The position numbers and the translations under genes were made by a program. From an uncultured Nitrospirota bacterium (GTDB lineage Bacteria > CG2-30-53-67), in the NCBI GenBank assembly GCA_947259355.1, contig CAMYMF010000011.1:1-61346 (forward strand): a stretch of DNA of 61,346 nt, given 5' to 3'. Positions 25,888 through 34,984 of the stretch are shown here, piece by piece. Positions within the stretch are counted from its first letter, which is position 1, and every line of letters starts with the position of its first letter. A model generated the notes under the pieces. It did no database searches and was not told where the DNA came from. It worked only from the letters and a program-made list of their open reading frames with translations.

Positions 25888-26406
25888 CTACTTCACGGCG
25901 AAATGGGCCCGGCGATTCTGCCCCCAGCACTCTTCGGTGCGGCTCATGCAGGTCGGCCGTTCCTCGCCATAACTGATCGTGCTGAGTCGCTTCGCACTGA
26001 CACCGAGATTGACCAGGTAGTTCATCGCGCTCTTGGCCCGGCGGTCTCCCAAAGCCACGTTGTATTCCGTGGAACCCCGCTCATCGCAATGCCCCTCGAT
26101 CATCACCGCGGTGCCCGGATTGCTTTCGAGCCACGCGGCATTGTCGGCCAAAACGGCCCGGGCTTCCGGAGTCAGATCGAACCGATCAAAATCAAAATGG
26201 ATATCCCTCAGCTGCTTGGGCTGAAGTGCCTGAATGTCTTCAACGGATACATCGCGGCCCTCCATCCCCGTCGCCGAAGGTGCAGCCCCCGTCGTATCGG
26301 CATCTGACACACCGGGTACCCTCCCCGTCCGGCTGCATCCGCCCACCGTCAGGACCATCGCCAGTCCAACCATCGCGCACAGAGCCCACCATCCATTTTT
26401 TTTCAT
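25888..26406 (-). CDS. pal: peptidoglycan-associated lipoprotein Pal
   Basis: 172 residues from ATG 26406, which follows GGAAGGAGAGG. It has a lipoprotein signal ending T-V-G-G-C, then a Gly/Ala/Thr-rich linker. The OmpA-like domain follows: DIHFDFDRFDLTPEARAVLADNAAWL, VMIEGHCDERGSTEYNVALGDRRA (meso-DAP-binding Asp and Arg), and a C-terminal ECWGQNRRAHFAVK. It anchors the outer membrane to peptidoglycan and binds TolB. An upstream in-frame ATG (26562) would hide the signal peptide and is rejected. Confidence 0.95.
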   Translation of the reverse strand: MKKNGWWALCAMVGLAMVLTVGGCSRTGRVPGVSDADTTGAAPSATGMEGRDVSVEDIQALQPKQLRDIHFDFDRFDLTPEARAVLADNAAWLESNPGTAVMIEGHCDERGSTEYNVALGDRRAKSAMNYLVNLGVSAKRLSTISYGEERPTCMSRTEECWGQNRRAHFAVK

Positions 26407-26530
26407 AATCCTCTCCTTCCTCTGTTGTCCGTCCCTGCCTCCGGAAAATTTCGCAAGTGTATAATAATACAGAAAATCCTCTCTGTAAAACAGTTTTTTT
26501 GCGGCTGCCCGGGCGCTGTCGACGCGGCCC

Positions 26531-26578
26531 AGCTTATCCGGCCTCGCAATAGATTCACTCATGCAATATGCGGGCTAG
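26531..26578. repeat. MITE-like dispersed repeat, copy 2 (one end, at the tolB stop)
   Basis: AGCTTATCCGGCCTCGCAAT then AGATTCACTCATGCAATATG and CGGGCTAG. It matches copies 3 and 5 in order and spacing. Read on the minus strand, the tolB TAG stop is the first TAG of the repeat, as at the purD copy. Confidence 0.7.
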
Positions 26579-27912
26579 TCGAATACAAGGCGGGGAGACC
26601 AATGGGGTGCGAGATTTCGCGCAGCGCTCGAGGTGATCCTGCGCAGATTGCTCCCATTTGCGTTCATGACATAGATATCCGCCTTGCCGTCCATGGTGGA
26701 ACTGAAGCAGAGGAAGCGGCCATCAGGCGACCAGGCGGGTGTTTCGTTGTCGCCGGCATTGGCCGTAATAATCATGAATTCACTTTTGTCCGGCTTGATG
26801 GTGGCAATCTGAAAGTGCCCGTTGTTCATGGTGGCCAAGGCAATCCGGTCCCCCCGGGGCGACCAGGCCGGGGTCGCGTTGTAACTGCCCTGAAAGGTCA
26901 AGCGGTAGGGACCGTCGCCATCTCGTTCCATAATATAAATGTGGGGGCTGCCCGCGCGGTCCGACATGAAGGCGATCTTCTCTCCGTCGGGAGACCAGGC
27001 GGGGGAGACGTCGGTGGACCAGTTGTTCGTCACGCGGCGGGGTTTCTTCGCGTACTTGTCCAGAATATAGATTTCGGGATTGCCGTCTTTGCTCATCACG
27101 TAGGCCAGCTGACCGCCACCGGGCGAATAGGCGCCGCCGGTGTTGATCCCGGACTCGCCGGAAACCTTGAGAACACTGCCGGTACGGAGGGCAATCTGGA
27201 AGAGGTCGGGATTGTTGTCCCGGTAGGAGGTAAAGACAATCTGTTCGCCGTCCGGCGCCCACCGGGGCGACATGACGATCCCCTCCTCCTCGTAGATCAC
27301 GCGGTCGTTGTGACCGTCATAATCCATGATGTGTATCTGACGCGCTGTGGGTGTGATGGAGAGGTAGACAATGCGCGTGTCGAAGACGCCCGCCTCCCCC
27401 GTAATCTCCTTGATTACCTCGTTGGCGAACTTGTGGGCCATCTTTCTGACGTCCCCCAGGCCGCCGTAATAGCGTTTGCCGAGAATCTGTTTCTGTTGAT
27501 AGACATCATACAGATAGAACTCCGCCTGCAGTTGATCACCGTTCATGGACCAAGCGCCCTTGATCAGAGCATCCGCACCGATGACCCGCCAGTCCTGAAA
27601 GAGGATCCTCGAGGGGTCGGTCTGGGACAGCAGGGGATCTTCGATGAAGCTGACCGGATCGAGGAGTTGGAACAGTCCGGAAAAATCGAGGTCGCTGCTG
27701 ACCGTTTCATGGAGTTCACGACCGATTTCGGCGCCGCCCCTTTCGGGCCGCAGGTTCTTGAAAACCTGGATCGCCAGCGGCAGGCGCCGAATGGTCGGGG
27801 CATTGATGTCCAGATATATCTTGGCCCAGGCGGGCGACGTCCAGAACAGAGCCAGACAGATCAGCGATGCGGCCCTCAGCCGCCCATTCGACAACAGATG
27901 GGTTATTCTCAT
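26575..27912 (-). CDS. tolB: Tol-Pal system beta-propeller protein TolB
   Basis: 445 residues with a signal peptide ending in S-P-A-W-A and a mature start K-I-Y-L-D-I-N-A-P. The N-terminal alpha/beta domain is followed by six-bladed propeller repeats, each with a W-S-P-D/R-G motif: PRWAPDGEQIVFTSYRDNNPDLF, GAYSPGGGQLAYVMSKDGNPEIY, PAWSPDGEKIAFMSDRAGSPHIY, PAWSPRGDRIALATMNNGHFQI and PAWSPDGRFLCFSSTMDGKADIY. It is periplasmic and bridges Pal and TolA. It overlaps tolA by 4 bases and ends in a dispersed repeat before pal. Confidence 0.95.
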   Translation of the reverse strand: MRITHLLSNGRLRAASLICLALFWTSPAWAKIYLDINAPTIRRLPLAIQVFKNLRPERGGAEIGRELHETVSSDLDFSGLFQLLDPVSFIEDPLLSQTDPSRILFQDWRVIGADALIKGAWSMNGDQLQAEFYLYDVYQQKQILGKRYYGGLGDVRKMAHKFANEVIKEITGEAGVFDTRIVYLSITPTARQIHIMDYDGHNDRVIYEEEGIVMSPRWAPDGEQIVFTSYRDNNPDLFQIALRTGSVLKVSGESGINTGGAYSPGGGQLAYVMSKDGNPEIYILDKYAKKPRRVTNNWSTDVSPAWSPDGEKIAFMSDRAGSPHIYIMERDGDGPYRLTFQGSYNATPAWSPRGDRIALATMNNGHFQIATIKPDKSEFMIITANAGDNETPAWSPDGRFLCFSSTMDGKADIYVMNANGSNLRRITSSAARNLAPHWSPRLVFD

Positions 27913-28799
27913 TGTAACTCCTCAGGTGTGAAGCGAATGCCGACTTCCAGCTCCTTCTCTTCACCGGGCAGCGGCGGGAAGGGGCTGCTCCGCTCCACGG
28001 CGCGTACAGCCGAATCGTCGAAGGCGTCGTTTCCCGAACGCTTCTCCAAGTCAATATCTACGATCCTCCCGTTGGCGGCAACGGTAATCCCCAGGATGGT
28101 TTCCAGACCGGGTTGGAGCCGCACACCCTGCGGAACGATCCAGTTCTCCCTGATAATATCCCAGATGGTGTTATAATAGACTTTGTATTTGATCTGCATC
28201 ACTTGGCTGGTGATGCGCCCCCGGGCCGCCAGGGCCCTCTCCTCCACCGCCCGCTGCCGGTTCACCCGCTTCTTCAGATCAGCCAGCGCCGACCGAATCT
28301 GCTTCTCATTGTAGGCCTCTTTGGGCGCCTTCTTCTCGACCGGTTTTTCTTCAACCCGCTTCGGCTCCGCAGGCTTCTCCGTGGGTTTGTCCACCTTGGC
28401 TTCCGCCTTCTTCGGCTCGGGCGGCGCCTCTTTGGGCGCAACATCGGGGATGGCGATCTTCTTCTCGGGCTCGGCTTTCGCCGGCACCGACTTGGCCGCC
28501 TCCGGCTTGGGCTGGGGCACCGGTTTGGGCGTTGGCTTCGGCTCGGGCTTGGCCACCGGCGCCGGCTTGGGAGGTGCCTTCGGCTGGGGCCGCGGTTTGC
28601 GCTGAGGCTTTGGCTCCTCCACGCTTACAAGATCCACGGTATAGGACGGCGGCGCATAGAATACGGGCGGGGTCCACATCTTACGGGAATAGTTGATCAA
28701 GGCCAGCAGGGCAACATGCACAACGAGGGAGACCCAGAACATCCGCCAGAAGTCCCGTCCGAACTCGGTCTCCTGCATGAGTTGAAATTTTAGCAACAT
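27909..28799 (-). CDS. tolA: TolA/TonB-type energy transducer of the Tol system
   Basis: 296 residues in the tolA slot. A cytosolic N-terminus and one membrane helix (FWVSLVVHVALLALI) come first, then a Pro/Lys/Glu/Ala-rich extended region (~residues 55-165) that spans the periplasm. A basic helical segment follows (RSALADLKKRVNRQRAVEE). The C-terminal TonB/TolA-like domain has WDIIRENWIVPQGV, LGITVAANGRIVDIDLEKRSG and FDDSAVRAVERSSPFPPLP. The linker is shorter than in E. coli TolA. It overlaps tolR by one base and tolB by 4, showing tight coupling. Confidence 0.9.
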   Translation of the reverse strand: MLLKFQLMQETEFGRDFWRMFWVSLVVHVALLALINYSRKMWTPPVFYAPPSYTVDLVSVEEPKPQRKPRPQPKAPPKPAPVAKPEPKPTPKPVPQPKPEAAKSVPAKAEPEKKIAIPDVAPKEAPPEPKKAEAKVDKPTEKPAEPKRVEEKPVEKKAPKEAYNEKQIRSALADLKKRVNRQRAVEERALAARGRITSQVMQIKYKVYYNTIWDIIRENWIVPQGVRLQPGLETILGITVAANGRIVDIDLEKRSGNDAFDDSAVRAVERSSPFPPLPGEEKELEVGIRFTPEELQ

Positions 28800-29215
28800 C
28801 AGTCACGGATCTCCGAGACATCGGTGACCATGCCGAGCTTGGCAATTCCCGCCTCCTTGATGGCAGCCATGACCTGCACCACAAAACCGTAGGGCACGTT
28901 CTTGTCGGCCCGCAGGAACACCTCCCGGGTGGGATTGGCTTCGCGGATCTTCGTGAGTTTCTGCTGCAGTTCCTTTAGGGAGAAGGCGGTTTTGTTGATG
29001 TAGACATTCTGTGTCTTCGTGACGGTCACGATGAGCCGCTCCTCCCCCACTTTGATGGGGGCCGCCTTGGTCTTGGGCAGATCCACATCGACCCCCTGCT
29101 GCATCATCGGCGCCGTAACCATAAAGATGATCAGGAGCACGAGCATGACATCCACAAAGGGTGTCACATTGATCTCCGACATGGTTCCGTATTCTTTATT
29201 TCCCGTCATTCCCAT
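28799..29215 (-). CDS. tolR: ExbD/TolR biopolymer transport protein
   Basis: 138 residues. A short cytosolic start leads into the single helix E-I-N-V-T-P-F-V-D-V-M-L-V-L-L-I-I-F, which carries the conserved Asp for proton-motive-force coupling. MTAPMMQQGVDVDLPKTKAAP follows, then a periplasmic domain with FLRADKNVPYGFVVQVMAAIKEAGI and a C-terminal KLGMVTD. All landmarks of ExbD/TolR are present. It forms the proton-driven motor with TolQ and energises TolA. Confidence 0.95.
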   Translation of the reverse strand: MGMTGNKEYGTMSEINVTPFVDVMLVLLIIFMVTAPMMQQGVDVDLPKTKAAPIKVGEERLIVTVTKTQNVYINKTAFSLKELQQKLTKIREANPTREVFLRADKNVPYGFVVQVMAAIKEAGIAKLGMVTDVSEIRD

Positions 29216-29268
29216 TTGCTATTCCTGACGCCGCCCCGCGAGGAGACCGGCCTCGCCGGCGGTTGCTG

Positions 29269-30000
29269 CTACCCCAAGTGCTTCTCTGCGATACTCAGAA
29301 ACTCGGAGGAGAAGTTGTCCATCTCGTTCGACATGACGCGCACCTTACGTACAAAATGATTATATGCCACCACCGCGGGGATGGCGGCAGCCAGGCCCGC
29401 AGCCGTCGCCACCAGGGCCTCCGAGATACCCGGGGCCACCACGGCGAGACTGGCGGAACCGCGACTGCCGATACCCTGGAAGGCATCCATGATACCCCAA
29501 ACCGTTCCGAAGAGTCCGATGAAAGGCGCCGTGCTGCCTGTCGTAGCCAGAAAGGTGATAGAGCGTTCCAGGCGCGTGGTCTCGGAGATGATGGCCCGGT
29601 TCAGCGCGCGTTTGATGGGTTCGATTCCGTACACCTCGGCTCCCAGGAGTTCCACCACCTCCCCCTCCGAGTTGCGCGCACGTTTTTCGGGGCCGCGGCC
29701 TTTGAAAACTCTGTTCAGTTCTTCGTAGGCCGCCTCGAACAGCCGCGACAGCGGGCTGGCGGGATACTGCTTCGCCGTTCGGATCAGCGTCTCCAGCGGG
29801 TGGTTCATCCAGAAAACCTTGAGAAACTTCGTCGACTGCACCCGCGCAGCGCGGATCATCCGATACTTATAAAAAATGATTGCCCAGCAGATGACTGAAA
29901 AAAGCAGCAGAACCACGAGCACCGCTTGGACCACGGGGCCCGCGTTGGTAATCAGCGACATGATGCCGTGCTGGGTCAGGGTAAAGGCACTTTCTTCCAT
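29269..30000 (-). CDS. tolQ: MotA/TolQ/ExbB proton channel protein TolQ
   Basis: First gene of the tol-pal operon, 243 residues from ATG 30000. GGGAG lies 10 bases upstream, and an ATG at 30078 would add an atypical extension. It has three membrane helices: AVLVVLLLFSVICWAIIFYK near the start, then LATTGSTAPFIGLFGTVWGI and SEALVATAAGLAAAIPAVVAY. A large cytosolic loop lies between helices 1 and 2. The Thr-rich helix 2-3 signature of TolQ/ExbB is clear. The operon promoter should lie in the 171-base gap before the thioesterase stop at 30172. Confidence 0.95.
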   Translation of the reverse strand: MEESAFTLTQHGIMSLITNAGPVVQAVLVVLLLFSVICWAIIFYKYRMIRAARVQSTKFLKVFWMNHPLETLIRTAKQYPASPLSRLFEAAYEELNRVFKGRGPEKRARNSEGEVVELLGAEVYGIEPIKRALNRAIISETTRLERSITFLATTGSTAPFIGLFGTVWGIMDAFQGIGSRGSASLAVVAPGISEALVATAAGLAAAIPAVVAYNHFVRKVRVMSNEMDNFSSEFLSIAEKHLG

Positions 30001-30171
30001 AGATTGTCTGCTCCCATCCTGGCTTTCCGTTGTGGGAACTCTAATATAGTTGCCCACCAAAGTCAAGACCACGCGCACTCGATTGCATCCTCATTCCGGG
30101 CAGCGGTGCACGACTATTTCTATAGAGTGCCGCGCCCTGCGAACGGTTCCACAACGAATCCCCGGACGGGG

Positions 30172-30666
30172 CTATTCCTCGCAGTCGCCACGCCTCCGTT
30201 CCTGCTGCCAAGTTGCCCTGCGGGCATGCGCGTCGCGCTCCCGTGTTTTCTCCTCGGGTGTCTCGCAGACCAGCGGCGGCACCGGTGCTGGTCGGCCTGC
30301 CTCATCGAGGCACACATAGGTGACCCGTGCGGAACAGGTCCTGCATCGGCTTCCCGTGATGGGGTTTTCCGAATGAATTTCGACGGCCACCTCCACGGAT
30401 GTCCTGAACGCTGCGGTGAGTCGCGCCTCAATGATAACCAGATAGCCAATCTTGATGGGGTGGTCGAAGTCAACCCGCTCCACCGACGCCGTCACCACCG
30501 TCTGCCGGCAGTGCCGTATGGCAGTCATGGCGCCCGCCAGATCGATCATGGCCAACACCTTCCCACCGAAAATGTTGCCCAGATGATTGGCATCGTTCGG
30601 TTGGGCCAACGCCGTTGTGACCACCGTCGAGTCCGCGACGGTTTTGCCCGGCCGACTTCTTTTCAC
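30172..30666 (-). CDS. acyl-CoA thioesterase, hotdog fold (YciA-like)
   Basis: 164 residues. The YciA/acyl-CoA hydrolase pattern is clear: PNDANHLGNIFGGKVLAMIDLAGAMTAIRHCR (catalytic Asn/Asp and helix), VVTASVERVDFDHPIKIGYLV, and VEVAVEIHSENP. An acidic-basic, poorly conserved tail follows. It hydrolyses acyl-CoA thioesters. It overlaps the end of apbE by 4 bases and so is translationally coupled to it; the functional link is not obvious. Confidence 0.9.
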   Translation of the reverse strand: MKRSRPGKTVADSTVVTTALAQPNDANHLGNIFGGKVLAMIDLAGAMTAIRHCRQTVVTASVERVDFDHPIKIGYLVIIEARLTAAFRTSVEVAVEIHSENPITGSRCRTCSARVTYVCLDEAGRPAPVPPLVCETPEEKTRERDAHARRATWQQERRRGDCEE

Positions 30667-31661
30667 ACTCCCCCTCCTGTTGGAAAACCTGTGGTGCGGT
30701 GAACCTCACCGCGGGCATCGACAATCATCGCCTCGACGCCGGGTTGCCCTTCGATCAGAGCCAGCCCCGCTTCCGGTCCAAGCACGAAGGCGGCCGTCGA
30801 CAGCGCATCGGCCGTCATGGCCGACGCCGCGATGACCGTGACACTCATGCATCCCCGCGCCGGAAATCCTGTGCGCACATCCAGAAGATGATGATAACGC
30901 TGGCCCTCGTGAACGAAGAAGCGCTCATAGTCTCCCGAAGTCGCCACGGCTCCCATCGAGAGGGACACCTCATCCAGCAGGGCCTGCCGCTTTCGGGGAT
31001 GCTGAATCCCGATACGCCACGGCCGGTCCGGCGACGGCCTTCCCATGACGCGAACATCGCCGCCGGCATTGATGGTGGCATTGGCAATGCCCATTTTCTC
31101 CAAGATCTCGGCGGCACGGTCCGCGGCATAGCCCTTGGCAATGCCCCCGAGACCGATGGCCATTCCCGGGCGCACCAGCCGCACACGCCCGTCTTCGTCG
31201 ATGAGGACGTTGCGGTAATCGACCAGCGGCAATACTGCGTGCACCGCAGCCGTGGAAGGCGGCACACTGCCCGGTTCAAACTGCCAGAGGCGCGCCAGTG
31301 GTTTAAACGCAATGTCAAAGGCGCCCCCGGATAGATGGGCATAACGCAGGGCCTCCCGAATCACGCCGAGCACTTCCGCATCCACCACCACCGAGGCTTG
31401 GCCGGCGCCACGGTTCACCCGAGAGATATCGCTGTCCGCCAAATAGGTGCTCATGAGCCCCTCCAAACGTCGGATCTCCTGAAAGGCCGCGTCGGCCGCG
31501 CGGTGTGCAAGCGTCGTCTCGGCGCCCGCAATGGAGATGGACATGGTGGTGCCCATGAGATACTGCTGGCGCTGCACCGGCGGCGACTGGCTCCGGCATC
31601 CCGCGGTTGATCCCACGGCAAGTGCAATGAAAAGGGCGAGCGCCATGAAGTGAGGTTTCAT
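30663..31661 (-). CDS. apbE: FAD:protein FMN transferase (ApbE family, lipoprotein)
   Basis: 332 residues from ATG 31661, which starts a lipoprotein signal (ALFIALAVGSTAGC). It attaches FMN to Thr residues of redox proteins such as RnfG/NqrC on the periplasmic side. Motifs: YLMGTTMSISIAGAE, LMSTYLADSDISRVNRGAG, GAFDIAFKPLARLW, LGGIAKGYAADRAAEIL and ATINAGGDVRVMG. The C-terminal part has HHLLDVRTGFPARGCMSVTVIA and MTADALSTAAFVLG. An upstream extension to 31943 looks non-coding. No rnf or nqr genes are in the window, so the flavoprotein target lies elsewhere. Confidence 0.93.
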   Translation of the reverse strand: MKPHFMALALFIALAVGSTAGCRSQSPPVQRQQYLMGTTMSISIAGAETTLAHRAADAAFQEIRRLEGLMSTYLADSDISRVNRGAGQASVVVDAEVLGVIREALRYAHLSGGAFDIAFKPLARLWQFEPGSVPPSTAAVHAVLPLVDYRNVLIDEDGRVRLVRPGMAIGLGGIAKGYAADRAAEILEKMGIANATINAGGDVRVMGRPSPDRPWRIGIQHPRKRQALLDEVSLSMGAVATSGDYERFFVHEGQRYHHLLDVRTGFPARGCMSVTVIAASAMTADALSTAAFVLGPEAGLALIEGQPGVEAMIVDARGEVHRTTGFPTGGGV

Positions 31662-31743
31662 CTTCGAGGACCGGGAAGGCTGAAGGGGCTGACTCGGCGC
31701 GCCGCATCTCTGTTTGCATGACCGCGGACATGACCGGCGCTGC

Positions 31744-32718
31744 TCAGCGTTGCCTGCGGGAGATGTAATCGGACACGGCAAAGAGCGCATCCTTGGCCGA
31801 CGAGTCTTCGATGGGATCCAGATGCCGCTTGGCCGTTTCAATATGCGATTGGGCCTGCTGCATAGTGTAGTTGATGGAATCATATCTCGCGATGCAGTCC
31901 TGTACGAAGTCTGCATCGTCCGTGTCGGGGGTGCCATCTTCAAAGATCGCTCGAATACGGAATTGTTCCGCAGCCGCGCTGTGGCGCAACAGATGAATGA
32001 CGGGCAGCGTCACTTTCCCTTCCATAAGGTCCTTGCCGATCTTCTTGCCCAGCTTTCCCTCCTGCGCGGCGTAATCGAGCGCGTCATCAATGAGCTGAAA
32101 GGCAATGCCGATATCCAGTCCGAACTGGACCATGGCCTGCTTCCAAGTCGCAGCCGCGTCGGCCAGAATAGCCCCCAAGTGGCAGGCTGCAGAAATAAGC
32201 ACGGCCGTCTTGTTGGTCACGACCGTGAGGTACTCCTCTTCTGTCAGCTCGAGGTTCCCTATGCTGGCCAACTGCATCACCTCGCCTTCCGACATGACCG
32301 TGGTTGCGTCGGACAGAACGTCCATGATCTCCTGGTTTTGTTCCCGAACAGCCAGGTAGAGGGCCTTGGAATAGAGGAAGTCGCCAACGAGGATACTCGC
32401 CTGATTGCCAAAGACGCTATTGGCCGACGCCTGGCCTCGCCGGATGCTGGCCTCATCGATGACGTCGTCGTGCAGCAGTGATGCCGTGTGGATATATTCT
32501 ACGATGCTGCCGAGCAGATAGTGTCGCGCGCCGCGGTAACCGCACGCCTTGGCGGATAGCAGGAGCAGCAGGGGGCGAATTCGCTTGCCGCCCCCGCTCA
32601 GTATGTGGAAGCCCACCTCCGAAATCAGCGGTGCCCTGGAGTGCAGGTTCTGGGAGAGACATTGCTCCACGGCGGCCAGATCCTTCTCCAAGTCTTTCCA
32701 AACTTGTTCAATTTTCAT
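31744..32718 (-). CDS. ispB: trans-polyprenyl diphosphate synthase (octaprenyl-type)
   Basis: 324 residues. It makes the long isoprenoid side chain of quinones from IPP and an allylic primer. GGGKRIRPLLLLLSAKACG (substrate-binding G-G-K-R) is followed by the first aspartate-rich motif LLHDDVIDEASIRRG, FGNQASILVGDFLYSKAL and the second aspartate motif FQLIDDALDYAAQEGKLGKKIGKDLMEGKVTLP. Length is normal. Chain length cannot be fixed from sequence; ispB is the usual name for this form. It lies 82 bases upstream of apbE on the same strand. Confidence 0.92.
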   Translation of the reverse strand: MKIEQVWKDLEKDLAAVEQCLSQNLHSRAPLISEVGFHILSGGGKRIRPLLLLLSAKACGYRGARHYLLGSIVEYIHTASLLHDDVIDEASIRRGQASANSVFGNQASILVGDFLYSKALYLAVREQNQEIMDVLSDATTVMSEGEVMQLASIGNLELTEEEYLTVVTNKTAVLISAACHLGAILADAAATWKQAMVQFGLDIGIAFQLIDDALDYAAQEGKLGKKIGKDLMEGKVTLPVIHLLRHSAAAEQFRIRAIFEDGTPDTDDADFVQDCIARYDSINYTMQQAQSHIETAKRHLDPIEDSSAKDALFAVSDYISRRQR

Positions 32719-32989
32719 GGGCCTTCCCGTTCAAAATAGTGTGATAGTAGAAGATCGGGCCATGTTTGTCAAGCCGTAACCCCCTCGGAGAACCGCAACG
32801 TACCGTGCGCCAAACCCCTCAAATAAAAGGGCTTGGCTGACGCGACACCGCCCGCATCACCGGCGGTGCAGACGAAGCTCACGGCGGTGCTCGGCGATGC
32901 CTATCATGTTGACAAGGCCGGGAAAACTGTGTAGAGTGAGGCCTGTTTTCAGGATTGCCTCTGACCTTCATATTCCCGAGCAGCAGCAC

Positions 32990-33355
32990 ATGGCACGAGA
33001 ACACCGGGTGGAGTTTCTCCCCTTTGGCGTGAAAAGAACCGTCGCGGACCAGCAGCGGGTTTTCGACGCGGCCGGCGCTGCCGGTTTGGATCTCGCGAGC
33101 GAATGCTCGGGCGGCGGCACCTGCGGGCAATGTCTCGTGCGCCTGATCCGCTGCTTTACGGAACCCACGGGCAATGAAGTGCACCTGCTGTCCCAGGGTA
33201 AACTTGATGCGGGCTTCCGCTTCGCCTGCCAGACACGTGTCACCCGGGACCTGAAGGTGTTCATTCCGGAGATGACGCTTCGGTCTCCCAAAACCGACGG
33301 GGGCCCTGAGGAGGCGCTCCCCCACCCCACACCGAGCGGACACGAGAAAGGATAG
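32990..33355 (+). CDS. 2Fe-2S ferredoxin-type protein
   Basis: 121 residues with a plant-type [2Fe-2S] binding pattern: LASECSGGGTCGQCLVRLIR (C-x5-C-x2-C) and FACQTRVTRDLKVFIPE (fourth Cys). It resembles the N-terminal ferredoxin domain of the larger corrinoid-activating (ASKHA/DUF4445) proteins, here present alone. The start at ATG 32990 is set by where the ferredoxin fold begins (EHRVEFLPFGVKRTV). It ends 10 bases before purH on the same strand and is probably co-transcribed with it. Its redox partner is unknown. Confidence 0.82.
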   Translation: MAREHRVEFLPFGVKRTVADQQRVFDAAGAAGLDLASECSGGGTCGQCLVRLIRCFTEPTGNEVHLLSQGKLDAGFRFACQTRVTRDLKVFIPEMTLRSPKTDGGPEEALPHPTPSGHEKG

Positions 33356-33365
33356 GGAAGGGATG

Positions 33366-34907
33366 ATGAAACGGGCACTGATCAGCGTTTCGGACAAGAC
33401 GGGGATCGCCCCCTTGGCCAAGAAGCTGAAGATCATGGGGTTTGAGATCCTTTCCACAGGGGGTACCGCAAAGCTGCTGAAGGAAAACGGCATTGCTGTG
33501 CGTTCCGTCTCCGATTACACGGGATTCCCCGAAATGCTGGATGGGCGTATCAAAACCCTCCATCCCAGGATCCACGGCGGACTGCTCGGCCGGCGAAGCC
33601 TGCCGGAGCACCTGGAGCAGATGGAAGCGCAGGGAATTGAGCCGATCGACATCGTGGTTGTGAACCTATATCCCTTCGAGGCGACCGTTGCCAAAGCCGA
33701 TTGCTCTCTGGAAGACGCCATCGAGAACATCGACATCGGGGGGCCTACCATGCTGCGGGCTGCAGCCAAGAACTACACGGATGTCGTCGTCCTGGTCGAC
33801 CCGGCGGATTACGACTGGGTACTTCGAGAAATGGAAGAAAACGACGGCAGCGTCAGCCCCAAGACCCGTTACGCGCTGGCCTGCAAAGTCTTCCAGAGCA
33901 CAGCCCGCTACGACAGCATGATTGCAGGTTATTTAGGGGCCCAGGGGCGTACCCCACTTTTCCCGCCAACCCTGAACCTGCAGTTCACCAAATCGGAGGA
34001 ACTGCGCTACGGGGAGAATCCCCACCAACGGGGTGCCTTCTATCGGGCACTACAGATCGAGGAACCTTGCGTTTCCAATGCCGTCATCCGCCAGGGCAAG
34101 GCCATGTCCTTCAACAACTATCTGGACGCCAACGCGGCTCTGGAACTGGCCAAGGAGTTCGAAGAGCCCGTGTCGGTCATCATTAAGCACAACAATCCCT
34201 GCGGGGTTGCCACGGCCAGCGATCTGCGGGAGGCCTATGTCACTGCCCGGGAGGCAGACCCCGTCTCGGCCTTCGGAGGCGTGCTGGCTTTTAACCGGCC
34301 CGTCGATGCAGCCACGGCCAAGGAGATCGTTTCCACCTTCGTGGAAGTCGTGATCGCGCCGGGATACAATCCGGAGGTACTGGAAATCTTCCGGTCAAAG
34401 GAGAATATCCGCGTCCTGGAAGTAGATATCTGGGGTCACGAGCGGGCGCGCGATATGGATATGAAACGGGTGGTGGGCGGCCTCATCTACCAGGAGCGGG
34501 ATCTGGGGAGTGTGGACATAAACCATCTTGAGATCGTCACGAAACGGCTGCCGAGCGAAGATGAACTAAAGGCCATGGGCTTCGCATGGCGAGTGGCCAA
34601 GCATGTGAAGTCCAACGCCATCATCCTGACCCGAGCCGACCGTACTGTGGGCATCGGCGCCGGGCAGATGAGCCGGGTCGATTCGACCCGTCTCGCCATC
34701 TCCAAAGCCCTGAGCCCCACGCAGGGGTGCGCGCTGGCTTCGGACGCCTTTTTCCCCTTTCGCGACGGCATCGACGAGGCAGCCAAGTCGGGTGCCACGG
34801 CGATCATTCAACCGGGCGGATCGGTCAAAGACGATGAAGTGATCGCCGCGGCCGATGAGTATAATATGGCGATGGTGTTTACTAAGATGCGCCACTTCCG
34901 ACACTGA
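33366..34907 (+). CDS. purH: bifunctional AICAR formyltransferase / IMP cyclohydrolase
   Basis: 513 residues from ATG 33366 (ATG 33363 is immediately before and equally possible). It carries out the last two steps of IMP synthesis. The N-terminal IMP cyclohydrolase domain (MGS fold) has A-L-I-S-V-S-D-K-T-G, ILSTGGTAKLLKENGI, DGRIKTLHPRIHGGLL and IDIGGPTMLRAAAKNY. The C-terminal formyltransferase has LRYGENPHQRGAFYRA, SFNNYLDANAALELAKEF, IIKHNNPCGVATA (catalytic K-H pair), SAFGGVLAFNRPVD, and the end SDAFFPFRDGIDEAAKSGATAIIQPGGSVKDDEVI. It is complete and normal in length. Confidence 0.97.
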   Translation: MKRALISVSDKTGIAPLAKKLKIMGFEILSTGGTAKLLKENGIAVRSVSDYTGFPEMLDGRIKTLHPRIHGGLLGRRSLPEHLEQMEAQGIEPIDIVVVNLYPFEATVAKADCSLEDAIENIDIGGPTMLRAAAKNYTDVVVLVDPADYDWVLREMEENDGSVSPKTRYALACKVFQSTARYDSMIAGYLGAQGRTPLFPPTLNLQFTKSEELRYGENPHQRGAFYRALQIEEPCVSNAVIRQGKAMSFNNYLDANAALELAKEFEEPVSVIIKHNNPCGVATASDLREAYVTAREADPVSAFGGVLAFNRPVDAATAKEIVSTFVEVVIAPGYNPEVLEIFRSKENIRVLEVDIWGHERARDMDMKRVVGGLIYQERDLGSVDINHLEIVTKRLPSEDELKAMGFAWRVAKHVKSNAIILTRADRTVGIGAGQMSRVDSTRLAISKALSPTQGCALASDAFFPFRDGIDEAAKSGATAIIQPGGSVKDDEVIAAADEYNMAMVFTKMRHFRH

Positions 34908-34964
34908 CGATGGGAAACGGCTCTTTTCCGCAATCTCGGCGTTGGGCTGCGCGATGGTTTGTGC

Positions 34965-34984
34965 GGCGTACGCGAAAGTACGCC
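34965..34984. repeat. GGCGTAC/GTACGCC hairpin after purH
   Basis: GGCGTAC (34965-34971), loop GCGAAA, GTACGCC (34978-34984), 58 bases after the purH stop. The surrounding sequence (GTTGGGCTGCGCGATGG before, CTCATTCTGCAGGATGCG after) resembles a short interspersed repeat I associate with deltaproteobacterial genomes. I see no second copy in this window. There is no T-run, so it is not a simple terminator. Confidence 0.5.
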
